Shown in pieces: positions 34,420 through 45,165 of a DNA stretch of 64,000 nucleotides (position 1 is the first letter of the stretch; every line of letters starts with the position of its first letter). The notes beneath the pieces are model-generated. The model ran no database searches and had not been told where the DNA came from. It was given only the letters and a program-made list of their open reading frames with translations. The position numbers were made by a program, and so were the translations under genes. The stretch is from positions 13,679,212 to 13,743,211 of the forward strand of contig JASXTE010000008.1 of the NCBI GenBank assembly GCA_030280995.1. Direction: 5' to 3'. This DNA is from Hemileia vastatrix (taxonomy: Eukaryota > Basidiomycota > Pucciniomycetes > Pucciniales > Zaghouaniaceae).

Positions 34420-35287
34420 TGTCCACACCAGAGACAGCAAAGATACTTGATGTAGGCTGAAAATCCACACCAGAGACAGCAATAATACTTACTATAGCTT
34501 GCAAGACTATAACAGAGAAAACAGTTTCCAAAGATAAGTTAAATGAAGAACTCACTTGCAACAAACACAGCCAAATTGTGGCCAGCAAACAGTGAAAACT
34601 GAGTGAGGAACAAGGATATCACTTCCGGATGGTTGTATGATAATTAAGGTTGCCCCAAACTGTCTTATTCACTATGTACACACAGACCACTATCTAAGAG
34701 CCCATGCATACCCACCAATCTGGCACCTGTACCCACCAAATTGAATAAAAAACCCTCCTGAAGCGCTCCCCAACCTTCTAAAACAGAGATGGGCGGGCTG
34801 CCTTACGTCGGAGGTGCCGCCTGAATCGGCCCGGCTTCCCTGAAGCCAGAAAACCAATAAAAACAACTAATCTACTTAGAAAAATTAGCTACAACTACTA
34901 AAACCTTTAAAACATGGAATTTCACTATAACAAAATTGAGACATGAAATATAGAGAAAAATTAGCTCTATCCAATAATACTAAGCGCTTAACCCTAAGAC
35001 TTAAGGTTAGCCCGTAAAACACGAAACACAAAATTAAACAGCTATCTTTTATAAATGAAAAAATGATAGAATGAACCCTTAAAACTTAGAATATGAAAAA
35101 TGTCTTCAAGACATAAAATATAGAGAAAAACTGGGGCTATCCAATGATAGTACCCACATACCCGCAGACCCAATATCCACTGAATAAAACCAGAAAAAAC
35201 CCAATTCCTTAACAGATGTCAATTAAGACATTCACAAACAGAGCCAAATCACACAACAAAGGCCCCTGCCAATGTTGGAAGACCACA
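34420..35287 (-). repeat. 5' LTR of E2
   Basis: 868 bp, paired with 22817-23681. It differs from its partner mostly by C/G-to-T/A changes at CpG sites in the GC-rich patch (34790-34840). Flanks do not show a target duplication. Confidence 0.92.
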
Positions 35288-36900
35288 ACGCTTTTGAAAC
35301 TTCCATTTCCAGAAGTCATCTCACTGGGTTCTCTTCCTTTGCTTGGAATATATATTACTGGCTCAATTTTTAAGACTGTGTTAAAATAATTTATTTTAAA
35401 TTTCTATTTATTATTCATGCCAATTGTAAATTTATTATTAGCAGGGTCTAATTTCACACCAAACTTTGTCAGAATGTCATTACCAATGATAAAACAGTTA
35501 CAACAATTAGTATTGTCCATTACTACAAAGTCACAAGTTACTCTAACATAACCATGTTGATTTTTAAGGAAAACAGCAGCTTTTTTATTACCAATGAGGT
35601 GTAGTACTGATCTAAAGCCTCTGAAACTTTTACTTTGAAGGGTTTCAAGCTTTGACTTATAATCACTATCAATGTACTGTAATGTATATGCAGAAACAAC
35701 AGAACCAGAAGCTCCTTTATCTAATACAAAATTTACAGTTTCTCTAGAAATGATTGCTGAAAAGATGATACGTGTCACTATTAAGTTTTCAGCTTGTATA
35801 TCCTTAATGATTTCAGCATCTTCAAATTTCATTAATGATAAATTTGAGTCCATACTTATTATTAGATTTTCAAAGATAGACAAATCATCTCCCAACATAC
35901 AGACCTCATTTTCATCACTATATGAGATATTACTGTCATAATCACCTGAAACATTACTTTTTTCTGTTTCATTTTTAGATTCTTGCTGATTTTCAACAAT
36001 ATCTATATTTTTTTCACATTTGTGACCTTTAACCAAAGGCTTCATATGCTTATAAAAAGTATTTTTCTCAAACTTTTTAGATACTACAGGTGCAGTAGGT
36101 TTTTTCTGCCTTAAATGCAGTGATTTTGAATTCTGATTTTTCACAGGTTCTTTATTTTGTTTTTAAGTGGCATACCTTGCTTCATACTTTTGGTCTAATA
36201 GTATTTCATTACAAATATTTATTAATTCAGAGTATTCATTAACCATTATTTTTCTAACTACAACATTATCTCTGATAGATATAGGTAATTTTTATATTAT
36301 TTTATCTTTCCATAAGTTAAAATCAATATTTGGCTCAATGGCTTTTAATATTTCATTTAAATTCATTAAAAATACCATAGTTTTGTCACTACTCAAAGGA
36401 TTATACCTTTCTTTCTCATATTATCTTTGTTGAGTTAGTCTGAATTTAGAACCACCACATTTTTTTCATTTAGTTGTTTCCATTCAGCCCAAGAGTAATC
36501 TTTACCCTAACTTAATACAGCTTCAAACCATAAGAAAGAAACATTCTCAAAAGATGAAATTAGTTTTGATGTTATTTCTTCATCTGGTAACTTATATGTG
36601 AATCTTAAATTATAACTTAATTGAATAAAATGTTGCCAATCAGAGCTGGCTTCCCAATCAAAAGTTGATTACTGGTCAATTTTTGGCCAATTGTTCTGAT
36701 TGGATTTAATATCACTAATTCTCAGAAAATTCAATAACTCATTTGCTTTAGATAAATGTTCTTTCATTTCCTCTTGAACTGATTTGTCACTCAGATTTTT
36801 TCTTTCAGATTTGACACTTCTAACAGATGTTTTTATTTTTGGTTGAAATGTAAATGATTGAGATTCATTTTTGCAAATGAAAGGATTATTATTACATTAT
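35288..36900 (-). pseudogene. gag and protease of B2, broken
   Basis: The minus-strand frame 36144-35404 matches the B1 polyprotein: K-G-H-K-C-E-K-N after the knuckle, the acidic stretch Y-D-S-N-I-S-Y-S-D-E-N-E-V-C-M-L, the protease start L-D-K-G-A-S-G-S (B1 has L-D-T-G-A), and I-G-N-D-I-L-T-K-F-G. Upstream (36145-36900) is a capsid-like region with stops (S-W-A-E-W-K-Q-L-N). That region has no counterpart in B1, so B1 seems to have lost it. Confidence 0.8.
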
Positions 36901-37416
36901 GTATTTCAGCCAGACTGGTAGAATTACGCATAAAGATAATAAATTATTTACAGGGATGAATCCACACATTTTTTTCTTATTCTATTATTAATTATATTAT
37001 ATTTATTTTAAAGTTACCTTTAATAAATTAACTAATTACAATGAGAAAATTTTAGTAAATATTTAAATTAATGTCCCTTATATTTTTATTCCCTAACACT
37101 GTGCTCAATGATAGTTTAAAAGAGATAAAAAGATACTAATACTAAAATTGATAAAAATTCAAATTAGGTTATTTAAAATACTAAAATTATATTAAGTTCT
37201 GAAAATTGGGAAAATCAAATTATTTTGTACTAAGTGTGACATTTAAATTGAACTTTAAAAATATATTAAACAAATTAATATATAAAGTAAAATAATTTAT
37301 TGATGCATCTTTTTAGTACTCTCTGTTATTTTTAATTTATTTTTTGGAAGTATCTTTTCTCTCAAACCCTTGTATGAAGTCCTCTTAACTCCATGTGCTC
37401 TCTCTCCTTTTTTTCC
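36900..37416. other. AT-rich stretch, no gene
   Basis: Probably the remains of the 5' LTR and leader of B2 and the LTR start of B3; no boundary could be fixed. Confidence 0.35.
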
Positions 37417-39861
37417 TATAAAAGGCCTACCACTTTGTGCTCTTTTGATTCATTCCTTACACACTTACATTTTATTATATACATTCAAAACCAACTCTAT
37501 TACTACTATTACTGATTCACTATTTACATTTACGTAATTTAACTCCTTACAAGTAATAATAATATTACTCCCTACCTTTTACTTGAGTAATAAAACATAA
37601 AAGATAAAAGTTACGTACTTGCTTTGAAATTCTTTAGCTCTCCACCTTTCACTGCCATTGGACCGCTGTTAAAACCTTCTAGACCATCAGGATCCATTGA
37701 CACTTGGGAGCCCTTCCAAATTGTTGTCAACACACAGTTATCTTGATGCCTGCAACCAAGGGAACTTTGACTACAAGGACCAATAAGCCTTACTGGACAG
37801 CTGAAAGTGATGAACATCATCAAACATGTGACTTACCTTTTTTTCAGCCACTGGTAATTAAACCTTGCCCCAAATCTAAGGTTTATATAGGTGTATTTGT
37901 CCTATATAATTGTAGTGACTATACCAGTTACTATCTGTAGTTTTAACTCTGCTTGTTTCATCTTTCACATATATATTTTTACTTAGAACTCTCTAGTGGC
38001 ATTAATTTATTCACATTACAGGAGGAGGTTCCTGGTAAATAATAAAAAATAATAATTTTTTTTTCCTATTTGACCAAAATAGAGCAATACTGTTCTTAGT
38101 TCTAAAAGTAATAAATTATTTTAATAAATAATATAATTTTTTTAATTATTTCAGTTATCAATATTCCTGGAAGTGAAATAATAAATATATAAATTACCTA
38201 AATTAATTATATTAAATTACTTAAGTTGAAATTAAAGTCCTGGTAATAAAAATTTCAGTTGACTCATAGTCCTGAAAATTATATATCAATATATATTAAT
38301 AACTACTGGAGACTTGTATTAATTATTCCAGTTGAATTTTTGTTCTGATAATTAATAAACTATTTGATTATTTCAGTTGATTTTTTTTAAATCCTGGTAA
38401 TAAAATATAAATATCTTAAGTTGTTTTTTTGTTATAATTATTTCAGTTGATTTCTTTTGTCCTGATAAATATTATATTTTCATTATTCCAGTTGATTGAA
38501 TAATCCTGATAATTGATTATATACCTGAAATATTTCTATTTTTTTTCTTTTCTTATTTTTTTCAAAAAAGTTAAATAACAACATATTAGATTTTAATATT
38601 TTTTTCTCTCAGTTTCATTTATATACAACAATTCCTGCTCAAAGTGCTTCTTATGGCCATGATGAGGAGCTAGACTAGATTGATTATGATGAGACTTCCG
38701 TAATTTCTCCTTTGACTACAAAAATTGCTCAAATTAATCAATTATTGGACCAATCAGATTGTGGAAATGCAAGAATTTGTTATAAAAGTGGAAAAGACTG
38801 CTCTGGATCAACAGCCCCAGAAGAGCTTCCAAAAGGTTTCAATATAAGAAAGATGCCCTTGCAGCAGCTAGTCAGCAACCTCTCCACTCACATAAAAAAT
38901 TTGAGGAAAGAGAACCTCAAACTAAAATCAAAAGTAGAATTTCTTGAAGAAAAGGTAAGAAATGTAAAATCCTTTCTTCAAGAGAAGAGGAAACCTCCAA
39001 CAACAACAAAAGCCCTTCCACAATTAGCTCCTCAACAACAGGAAAAGGTGGAAGTTTCAAAATGGCAGTGGGACTGGCTAAAAACCCAGAGGGACTACCT
39101 CCAGGCCCAACAACAACAGAAAGCACCTCAGGAAGGTCCTTCTAGGCCCCATCAGTTCAACCCAACACCTCCTCACCCCTACCAAGGAGGAAGAAAGAGG
39201 AAGAACAATCAAATTCAATTTTTTCCAAAACAATGGTAAGTTCCTCTATTGAATTACAATTACCCTTTCTTGTTACTTATTCAGCTCCTTCAGTTAATTC
39301 TGGAAGAGGAGATGATACCTTGAGACCAGTAGAGGCTGGCTAAAGTAGGCATATTACTCAGTATTTAGATGTAACTAATACATTAGTATTGATTACTACT
39401 TCAACAATTAATCCTGATATGGCTTTTATTGATGAGACATTTGATCCTGAATTTTATTAGAATCTGGAAAATTACTCTGTCTCCTTGTTAAGAAATACTG
39501 CAGATGTAGCTACCATAAATGATGAATATTTGAGAGATATTATTTCCAAACAAAATAATATAACAAAAAACATGAAATTGACTCAAAAATTTAATATTTT
39601 GTTAACTGAACAAGGTTACCAATCAGTGAGAAGCAAATTACAGAGAGTTTTTGATGATTTTTATAAGTACAAAGTAACTCATGAGAAGAAAGTTTCTTTG
39701 TGGAAAAATATAAAGAATGATTTTTCTAATTTAAAAGACACTGTGTCTATCTGTTGCCAGGAACTAGAGGGACATAAGTTGAACTTGAAAAGACTAAGTG
39801 AATATTACACAACTCATCAAAAAAAGAATCAATTATCTTTTGCAACTATCAATGAGACATT
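37417..39861 (+). pseudogene. B3: B-like element, LTR end, leader and ORF1
   Basis: TATAAAAGG at 37417-37425 starts an LTR-like transcription unit. ORF1 (38712-39239) encodes a coiled-coil protein (residues 50-95, K-N-L-R-K-E-N-L-K-L-K-S-K-V) ending in K-W-Q-W-D-W-L ... H-P-Y-Q-G-G-R-K-R-K, the same ending as B1 52901-53362. Both are followed at once by GGTAAGT. A second coiled-coil frame (39485 onwards) is cut by the Harbinger element at 39861 and reopens in frame at 43012. I do not recognise the protein; a gag-like role is inferred from position. Confidence 0.6.
38152..38525 (+). repeat. Leader repeats of B3 (CAGTTGA ... TCCTGATAAT)
   Basis: About six to seven imperfect units, e.g. at 38152, 38256, 38329, 38374, 38454 and 38499: YYCAGTTGA, 8-13 nt, TCCTG(A/G)TAAT. 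They lie in the non-coding leader just before ORF1. Spacing is about 45-80 nt. Confidence 0.65.
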
Positions 39862-39879
39862 AGGGGGTGTCAGTTCTGG

Positions 39880-40040
39880 CAAATCCGCACTTACAAATCC
39901 GCACTTAAATTTGACCAAATCCGCACTTAAATAAGTGCGGATTTCCAAAACACACTAGCCCCAATACTGGTGGATTTCAAAATGAAATAAGTCACTTATT
40001 TCACTCAAATCCGCACTTTCTCAACCAAAAGTGCTGATTT
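39880..40040. repeat. Subterminal repeats of the Harbinger element
   Basis: AAATCCGCACTTA occurs about five times (39881, 39895, 39916 and onward, plus an inverted copy near 39933 and AAATCCGCACTTT near 40007). The right end has AAGTGCTGATTTG units and the inverted AAATCCGCACTTA pair (42920-42990). Such subterminal motifs are typical transposase-binding sites. Confidence 0.8.
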
Positions 40041-40169
40041 CACCATCAAGTCCCATTTCACTGATTTGTCAGCATCATCCCATTCATACGCAGCACTCCG
40101 CAGAATAACACTTCATAACTCAAAACATCGTACATCACTTACATCTTCATATCATATCATATAAGAGTT

Positions 40170-40865
40170 ATGCCTTCCTCACTTTCAAATCGTGATAAAT
40201 TACATAAAGAAATGACTTTCATGGCTCTTGAACTGCTCTTGGACTCTGATTGCGATTCTGATTCTGATCTAGAAGAAGATTTTGTCTTTTTATCAAAAAT
40301 GGCCACAAAACGTTACCTTCTTCCCAGAAAGCCTCAAGTACTTCATACCCCCAAGTACACCATCCAAACACTTCTTAACCTATCTACACCCAGTTTTAGA
40401 CAGCTGTTCAGGACTTCTCAGGAATGTTTCCTTAAATTGCTTGAGCTTATTGAGGATCATCCCATATTTCACAATAATTCTCAAAAAGAACAACGACATC
40501 CTTCAATTCAATTGGCCATCACACTATGTCATTTGGGTTCAAATGGTAATGGAGCCGCTTTGAAACGTTTAGAAAATGTCTTTGATTTAGGGTATGGTTC
40601 AGTTAACACTTATACCAAACGATGTATCACTGCCATCAACTCCTTGGAATCTCAACTTCTCACCTGGCCAACAAAAATGAAATCGCATATTTTCAGCAAA
40701 TGCATATTTTTTCAGTCACTCTCTTTTTTTTCTTCACTCATATCCGTTTTCTCCTCTCTTCCTACATCACTCAATCAATTTCACTTATATTTCTTTTTTC
40801 TCAACTCATCTCTCCAGGTAAGTCATTTTATTCTTTTTAAACAGAGTGTGAAAATAGGAGGATGA
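40170..40865 (+). pseudogene. Harbinger transposase, N-terminal part
   Basis: The frame starts M-P-S-S-L-S-N-R. An acidic stretch D-S-D-C-D-S-D-S-D-L-E-E-D is followed by F-R-Q-L-F-R-T-S-Q-E-C-F-L-K-L-L-E-L-I-E-D-H and H-P-S-I-Q-L-A-I-T-L-C-H-L-G-S-N-G-N-G-A, then L-G-Y-G-S-V-N-T-Y-T-K-R: the helical region that precedes the DDE domain in PIF/Harbinger (DDE_Tnp_4) transposases. After about 40690 the sequence turns into hydrophobic low-complexity residues and runs into the 123-bp tandem repeats, so either an intron begins or the domain is deleted. Confidence 0.75.
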
Positions 40866-41149
40866 ACTCTGTTCTTCGGGCGAAGAACAGAGTTCACTTC
40901 CATTCACTTATATTTCTTTTTTCTCAACTCATCTCTCCAGGTAAGTCATTTTATTCTTTTTAAACAGAGTGTGAAAATAGGAGGATGAACTCTGTTCTTC
41001 GGGCGAAGAACAGAGTTCACTTCCATTCACTTATATTTCTTTTTTCTAAACTCATCTCTCCAGGTAAGTCATTTTATTCTTTTTAAACAGAGTGTGAAAA
41101 TAGGAGGATGAACTCTGTTCTTCGGGCAAAGAACAGAGTTCACTTCCAT
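40780..41149 (+). repeat. Three tandem 123-bp units with a 15-bp hairpin
   Basis: Units start at 40780, 40903 and 41026 and are almost identical. Each has a pyrimidine tract, CTCCAGGTAAGT, and the palindrome GAACTCTGTTCTTCG-GG-partner (40864-40895, 40987-41018, 41110-41141). The third has one mismatch in the stem. The unit length is a multiple of three, but each unit contains an in-frame TGA. Confidence 0.95.
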
Positions 41150-41207
41150 AAAATATTAGCTGAAAATGTAAAATTATTGTTTTTCCATCAAAGAAAATTC
41201 TTTAAAA

Positions 41208-41307
41208 TTTTTTGTATTATTACATGATTGAGTTCTAATGCAGCGAGCATGTTGTTAGAGCATTATTGCCCCTCTTAGTAACTCAATCAAGTAATATATA
41301 CAAAAAA
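41208..41307. repeat. Foldback element of about 100 nt
   Basis: Outer arms TTTTTTGTATTATTACATGA... (from 41208) and its complement (41280-41307) pair over about 27 bp with one mismatch and one indel. An inner TAATGC/GCATTA pair adds to the stem. It looks like a small MITE or its remains inside the Harbinger element. Confidence 0.6.
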
Positions 41308-41604
41308 ATAACCAAATATTTAATATTCTTCCATAAATTTTTAATAAATAAATATGATATTTCAATTTATGAAATTAAAGTAATGGGCCCACGACCTTGT
41401 GTTGTATAAATGGTAATCATGATAACATTAATTTGTTTCATGGGGTTCCTCTAGCCTATACCTGTGGAAAGTCCCAAACCTAGTTTCTAGACTTGATCTG
41501 CATTTTGGCTTAAGGAATTGTCATTACTTTAAAAGTAGTATACTTGACATATCTTATTTATATATTAATTAATTTATGTAATTATATTAAATTTTGATGA
41601 CTTT

Positions 41605-41790
41605 CACCCTTTACTTCAATAAAATGCAGGGGAGGGTATTGCCAATTTTTTAAATCTGACATGTGAAATTGATGACTTAGAAAAATTTGGTGGTACCCAC
41701 CCCTTGTTTCAATAAAATGAAGGGGAGGGCATTGCCAATTTTTTAAATCTGACATGTGAAATTGATGACTTAGAAAAATTTAGATAAGCA
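41605..41790 (+). repeat. Two tandem 93-bp units
   Basis: Units start at 41605 and 41698 (CACCC...TTCAATAAAATG...) and share GCCAATTTTTTAAATCTGAC and GAAATTGATGACTTAG. Confidence 0.93.
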
Positions 41791-41919
41791 AACTTATTGA
41801 CTAGAAAGTAAAGATAGAAAATTTTTATTATACATTCAAATTTTTGTCAAAAATAACGTACTATATTCTTTTCCTTTTATAAGTCAGCATATAAGAAAAT
41901 ATTACCAAAATTAAATTAA

Positions 41920-42720
41920 CTAGAAAAACAATTTATCAATTGAAAAGGTCAAGTAATTTTTTAATGTCCTCATAAGATTGGCCATTTTTAACACATTCCA
42001 TAATGAAATTTTTTTTTTAAAACTCTCTTGTTTTTCCAATTCACAAGTAGCCATTTCTCTTTGAAATTGACGGTCATTTACTCTTTCCATCTGCTCTACC
42101 TCAAATTTTTTTTCTTCCAAATCTAAGGCTTGCTGATCTTTCCTTAGCATATGATCAAACTTCATCTTCTCAAAGTCAAGGGCATTATTTGCAATAGTTG
42201 ATTTCGCTGAGAAAATTAAATTGAAATAAATAAATAAATGAGTTAATGATTAAGATATATAGTAAACAAAACTTACTTATATCTTTTTTTTCAAAATAAT
42301 CCTCAAGGGAGCCAAATGAGCTTGTTGAAGTATTACCACGTTTTAATAGATGGTTCAAGTTCATTGAAGTTGAGGCTCGAAGCTTTAGTTTGGAGTTTGA
42401 ACAAGAGGCTTCAGGAAGTTCTTCTAAAGCAGCTTCTAAAGAGGTATTCACATTTCCAGAATTGAGATTATTTAATGGAGATTGAGTTTGAGTAGGAGGA
42501 GACTAGAAAGAAAGAGAAATTCAGAGAAGAATTGAAGAAAAAACAAAAAGTAAACATACATTTAAATTTTGGGCCTCTGAGGATTCAGATCTTCTGCGAT
42601 ATAATTGTTCTGCTTGATAGTTGGGATCATCTTCAGCTGAACTATGGTTAGAAGGTGGAGGGGATTGATCTTCTTCAAGTAAAGGTGTTAAAAAAGAATG
42701 TAAACATGCCTGGTCAAAAT
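41920..42720 (-). pseudogene. Second protein of the Harbinger element (helical, N-terminus absent)
   Basis: Minus strand. Exon pieces can be followed from about 42720 (H-A-C-L-H-S-F-L) through Q-A-E-Q-L-Y-R-R-R-S, a GTATGT donor near 42555 and TTTCTAG near 42505, then 42500-42285 (N-T-S-L-E-A-A-L-E-E-L), an intron with GTAAGT donor near 42275 and CTCAG acceptor near 42209, to the last exon ending at 41920. That exon is a charged helix L-D-L-E-E-K-K-F-E-V-E-Q-M-E-R-V-N-D-R-Q-F. It resembles the C-terminal half of the Myb/SANT-like partner protein of PIF/Harbinger; the DNA-binding N-terminus is missing. Confidence 0.55.
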
Positions 42721-43008
42721 ATTGAAAATGTCAGGAAGGGGTGTGTGCTGAGGATTGATGGGTAGGTAGCGAGGAAGGTCAGTGTGTCACATGTGACAGG
42801 GATGGGGTAAGAAAGGAAGGGATGTTTTGTGGCCAAAATGTGGTTGTGAAAAAAAACGGGAAAAAAGTGCTGATTTGAGGTCATAACTGACACCCTTTTT
42901 TGAAATAAGTGACTTTTTTGCAAAATTTAAGTGCTGATTTGTAAGTGCTGATTTGGTTTGAAATCCGCACTTAATTTAAGTGCGGATTTGCCAGAACTGA
43001 CACCCCCT

Positions 43009-43100
43009 ATTATCCAGTATTCCAAGAGTTAAAACTAGGCTAAAAATCATTCAAGAGAAGTTGAATACATTATTTCATGACCCAAAACAGTCTGACACTC
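43009..43100 (+). pseudogene. Continuation of the B3 frame after the Harbinger element
   Basis: The coiled-coil frame cut at 39861 is open here (K-T-R-L-K-I-I-Q-E-K-L-N-T-L) in the matching phase until the LTR of A2 starts at 43101. This confirms that the Harbinger element landed in a once-continuous sequence. Confidence 0.7.
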
Positions 43101-43870
43101 TGTCACGCGCCACGTGACACTCGAGGCGAAATTAACTCAATAAATCAATAATATCGAGTCCTACATCTATACTCGAAGCACAGAAAGCAATTCTCCATAG
43201 CAACTGCGATTTTTCCTTTGTGTACTTACTATTTAACTGCGCTAGCCTAAACTCTAAATCTAAATTAGTCAATCTCCCAATAGGGTACCTTAGTCCTTTT
43301 CAATAAGCGACGCACAGCGCTATGATCAACGTAATAGTACATTAGTAGTTTTCATTAAAAAGTTTGTTAATTAATTAAAAGGGGTAAATTGAGCATGGAC
43401 AGATTTTAGCGAAGAGGGTCTAAGTGTATGTTATTAATGGTCTGTGGTATGAGACTGGTGCGATGAGAGGGAGGTCAATGCGACGAGGAATAAAGGATAT
43501 AAAAGGGTTGGGTTTTTGGTTTGACATTCCTTAGAATTAAATTATAAAACGTATTCACATTTAATAGTGGTAAAATCTTTTAAGTTAAATCATTATTATT
43601 GTATCTTTCTTTATTTTCTCAATAATCTTTTCTAAATCCTAAATCTTTGATTGTTGAGTTTCCAACCCTTTGTGAGATATTAAGAATTCCTATTACCTTT
43701 GAAACTATATTATTATTCTTCTCGAACATACATCGAACCTGTAGCTCTTACTTCGAGTGACCTTCAAATCACTTCCTCGAATCATTCCTCTGTGCTTAGA
43801 AGAAGTTTCTAAATCCCTCATCTCACTTTCAGGAACATCCTCGACCTTGTGCGTAGGTCGTCCAGTGACA
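43101..43870 (+). repeat. 5' LTR of A2
   Basis: 770 bp, TGTCACGCGCCACGTGACA at the start and GTGACA at the end (inverted TGTCAC/GTGACA). TATAAAAGG at 43498-43506. Confidence 0.95.
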
Positions 43871-43942
43871 GTATAATTTAATTTTCCGTAGTTCTCATTC
43901 TTTGCACTACTAAGTCCTTTTAGGTGTTTTTAAAGTTTTAAA

Positions 43943-45130
43943 ATGGCACCTGTTCAACGCACTCCTCCTACGGGCGCTACTACTAGAGCTCGCGGTAGGG
44001 GCAGGCCAACAGCCACAATGTCTGTTTCCTGCACTCACTCTTTGGAACCACTCGACCTTAGGGAACGGCAACATTCAGTTCAATCTGTAGAAGACATCCC
44101 ACAAGATTTTGAGGATTCTAGTGATGAAGAAGAAGGAGAGGATACAATGCACGAGGCACCATCCGCCCCAGCCAATCACCCTTCTGGTCAATCCTCAGAA
44201 CCTGGACCATCTAACTCTCTGGAAGATTTCATGAGACTTTTCATGAAAACCCTTTCAAATCCAACTTCTTCAGAGGGATCTAAGTTCAAAACTCCTTCTA
44301 TGAAATCTCCTGTCAAATTCGAAGGAGATCACCCCGACAGATTGCGACCCTTCTTGCAAACCTGCAAGCTACTGTTCCATAATGACCCTCAAACCTTTAA
44401 TAGCGACCGATCAAAGGTTGTTTATGCTTCTTCATTCCTAGCCGGGAAAGCAGCAAGATGGTTCGAGCCTTATCTGCTCATGCTTTCTTTGACAGAAACC
44501 CACTTAATTATCAATAATTGGGAAAAGTTCAAAGACCAACTTTTTACGTTGTTTGGGGACCCTAATGAAACTGACAAAGCAGAAATTGAACTTGATTTTC
44601 TTCGCATGAGTGATAATGTTAAAGCCTCTGAATATATCTCAAACTTCAGAGCACTTCAAACTCGAGTAGGTTGGAATGATGCTGCCCTTAAGTATCATTT
44701 CAAGAAAGGACTTCCTTCGAGGATTCTGGATCAATTAAATCTTCATGGTCAGAAGATGACTACTTTAACGGATTTAATGGATCAAACCCTCAAACTTGAC
44801 GGCGTTTATCAAGGACGACTTCAACATCGTCGATATACCAACAAATCTCATGGCCTAAATTTTAAATCGAGACCTTCTTCACACCCACGACCAAATCAAT
44901 CCTCCTCGACTCAATCCAAACCCAATAAGGGAAAGGATAAACCTCGACCAAAAGGCTCAACTCCAGGCGATATCAGCAAAGTACTGGATCCTAAAGGGGA
45001 ACTTAAAGAATCTGAGAGGAAGAGATGAGCAGATAATGGGTTATGTATGTATTGTGGGGGTAAGCACAAGTTGGAAGACTGTGTAAAGTTGAAGGAAAGA
45101 GAAGGTACTAGTTCGAAGTCAAAAAACTAG
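43943..45130 (+). pseudogene. gag: gag of A2 (nonsense at 45026)
   Basis: Open from M-A-P-V-Q for 361 residues: basic N-terminus, acidic stretch D-S-S-D-E-E-E-G-E-D, capsid-like domain (residues about 90-280, W-F-E-P-Y-L, L-F-T-L-F-G-D-P-N-E-T), and a basic tail. A TGA at 45026-45028 cuts off the knuckle C-M-Y-C-G-G-K-H-K-L-E-D-C, which follows in the same frame up to the normal stop at 45128-45130. A3 reads AGA at the TGA. Gag packages the element RNA. Confidence 0.87.
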
Positions 45131-45165
45131 TAGATAGTTTACTTGTGTGAAAAGCAAACTATCTT
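45121..45165 (+). promoter_or_regulatory. -1 frameshift signal of A2
   Basis: A AAA AAC (45121-45127), gag stop TAG (45128-45130), then AGATAGTTT and AAACTATCT arms. Identical design to A1 and A3. Confidence 0.85.

Larger units (their letters stand above)
22817..35287 (-). mobile_element. Ty3/gypsy retrotransposon E2 with plus-strand accessory genes
   Basis: A 12.5-kb element with LTRs at 22817-23681 and 34420-35287. On the minus strand: gag (34172-33063), protease (33035-32109), RT (31771-30323), RNase H (30130-29400), integrase (29198-27848). On the plus strand, between integrase and the 3' LTR: an intact spliced Cys-cluster gene (23730-24370), a second one with two lesions (25045-26471), and many hairpin repeats. 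The two LTRs differ at a few percent of positions. It sits inside B2 but with no target duplication and with about 400 bp of B2 missing at the junction. Confidence 0.9.
39862..43008. mobile_element. PIF/Harbinger-like DNA transposon, 3.1 kb
   Basis: Terminal inverted repeats of about 32 bp start AGGGGGTGTCAGTTCTGG (39862) and end at 43008. Flanking duplicate ATT (39859-39861, 43009-43011); a 2-bp TA reading with the ends at GGGGG is equally possible. It has a plus-strand transposase N-terminus (40170-40690) and a minus-strand helical protein (41920-42720), the two-gene layout known for PIF/Harbinger. The DDE catalytic part is not recognisable, so it is a defective copy. It interrupts a B3 frame. 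Confidence 0.82.

Noticed and set aside
41380..41500. Possible tRNA- or 5S-derived SINE head
   Set aside because: No convincing A and B box pair, no acceptor stem and no A-rich tail; left unassigned.
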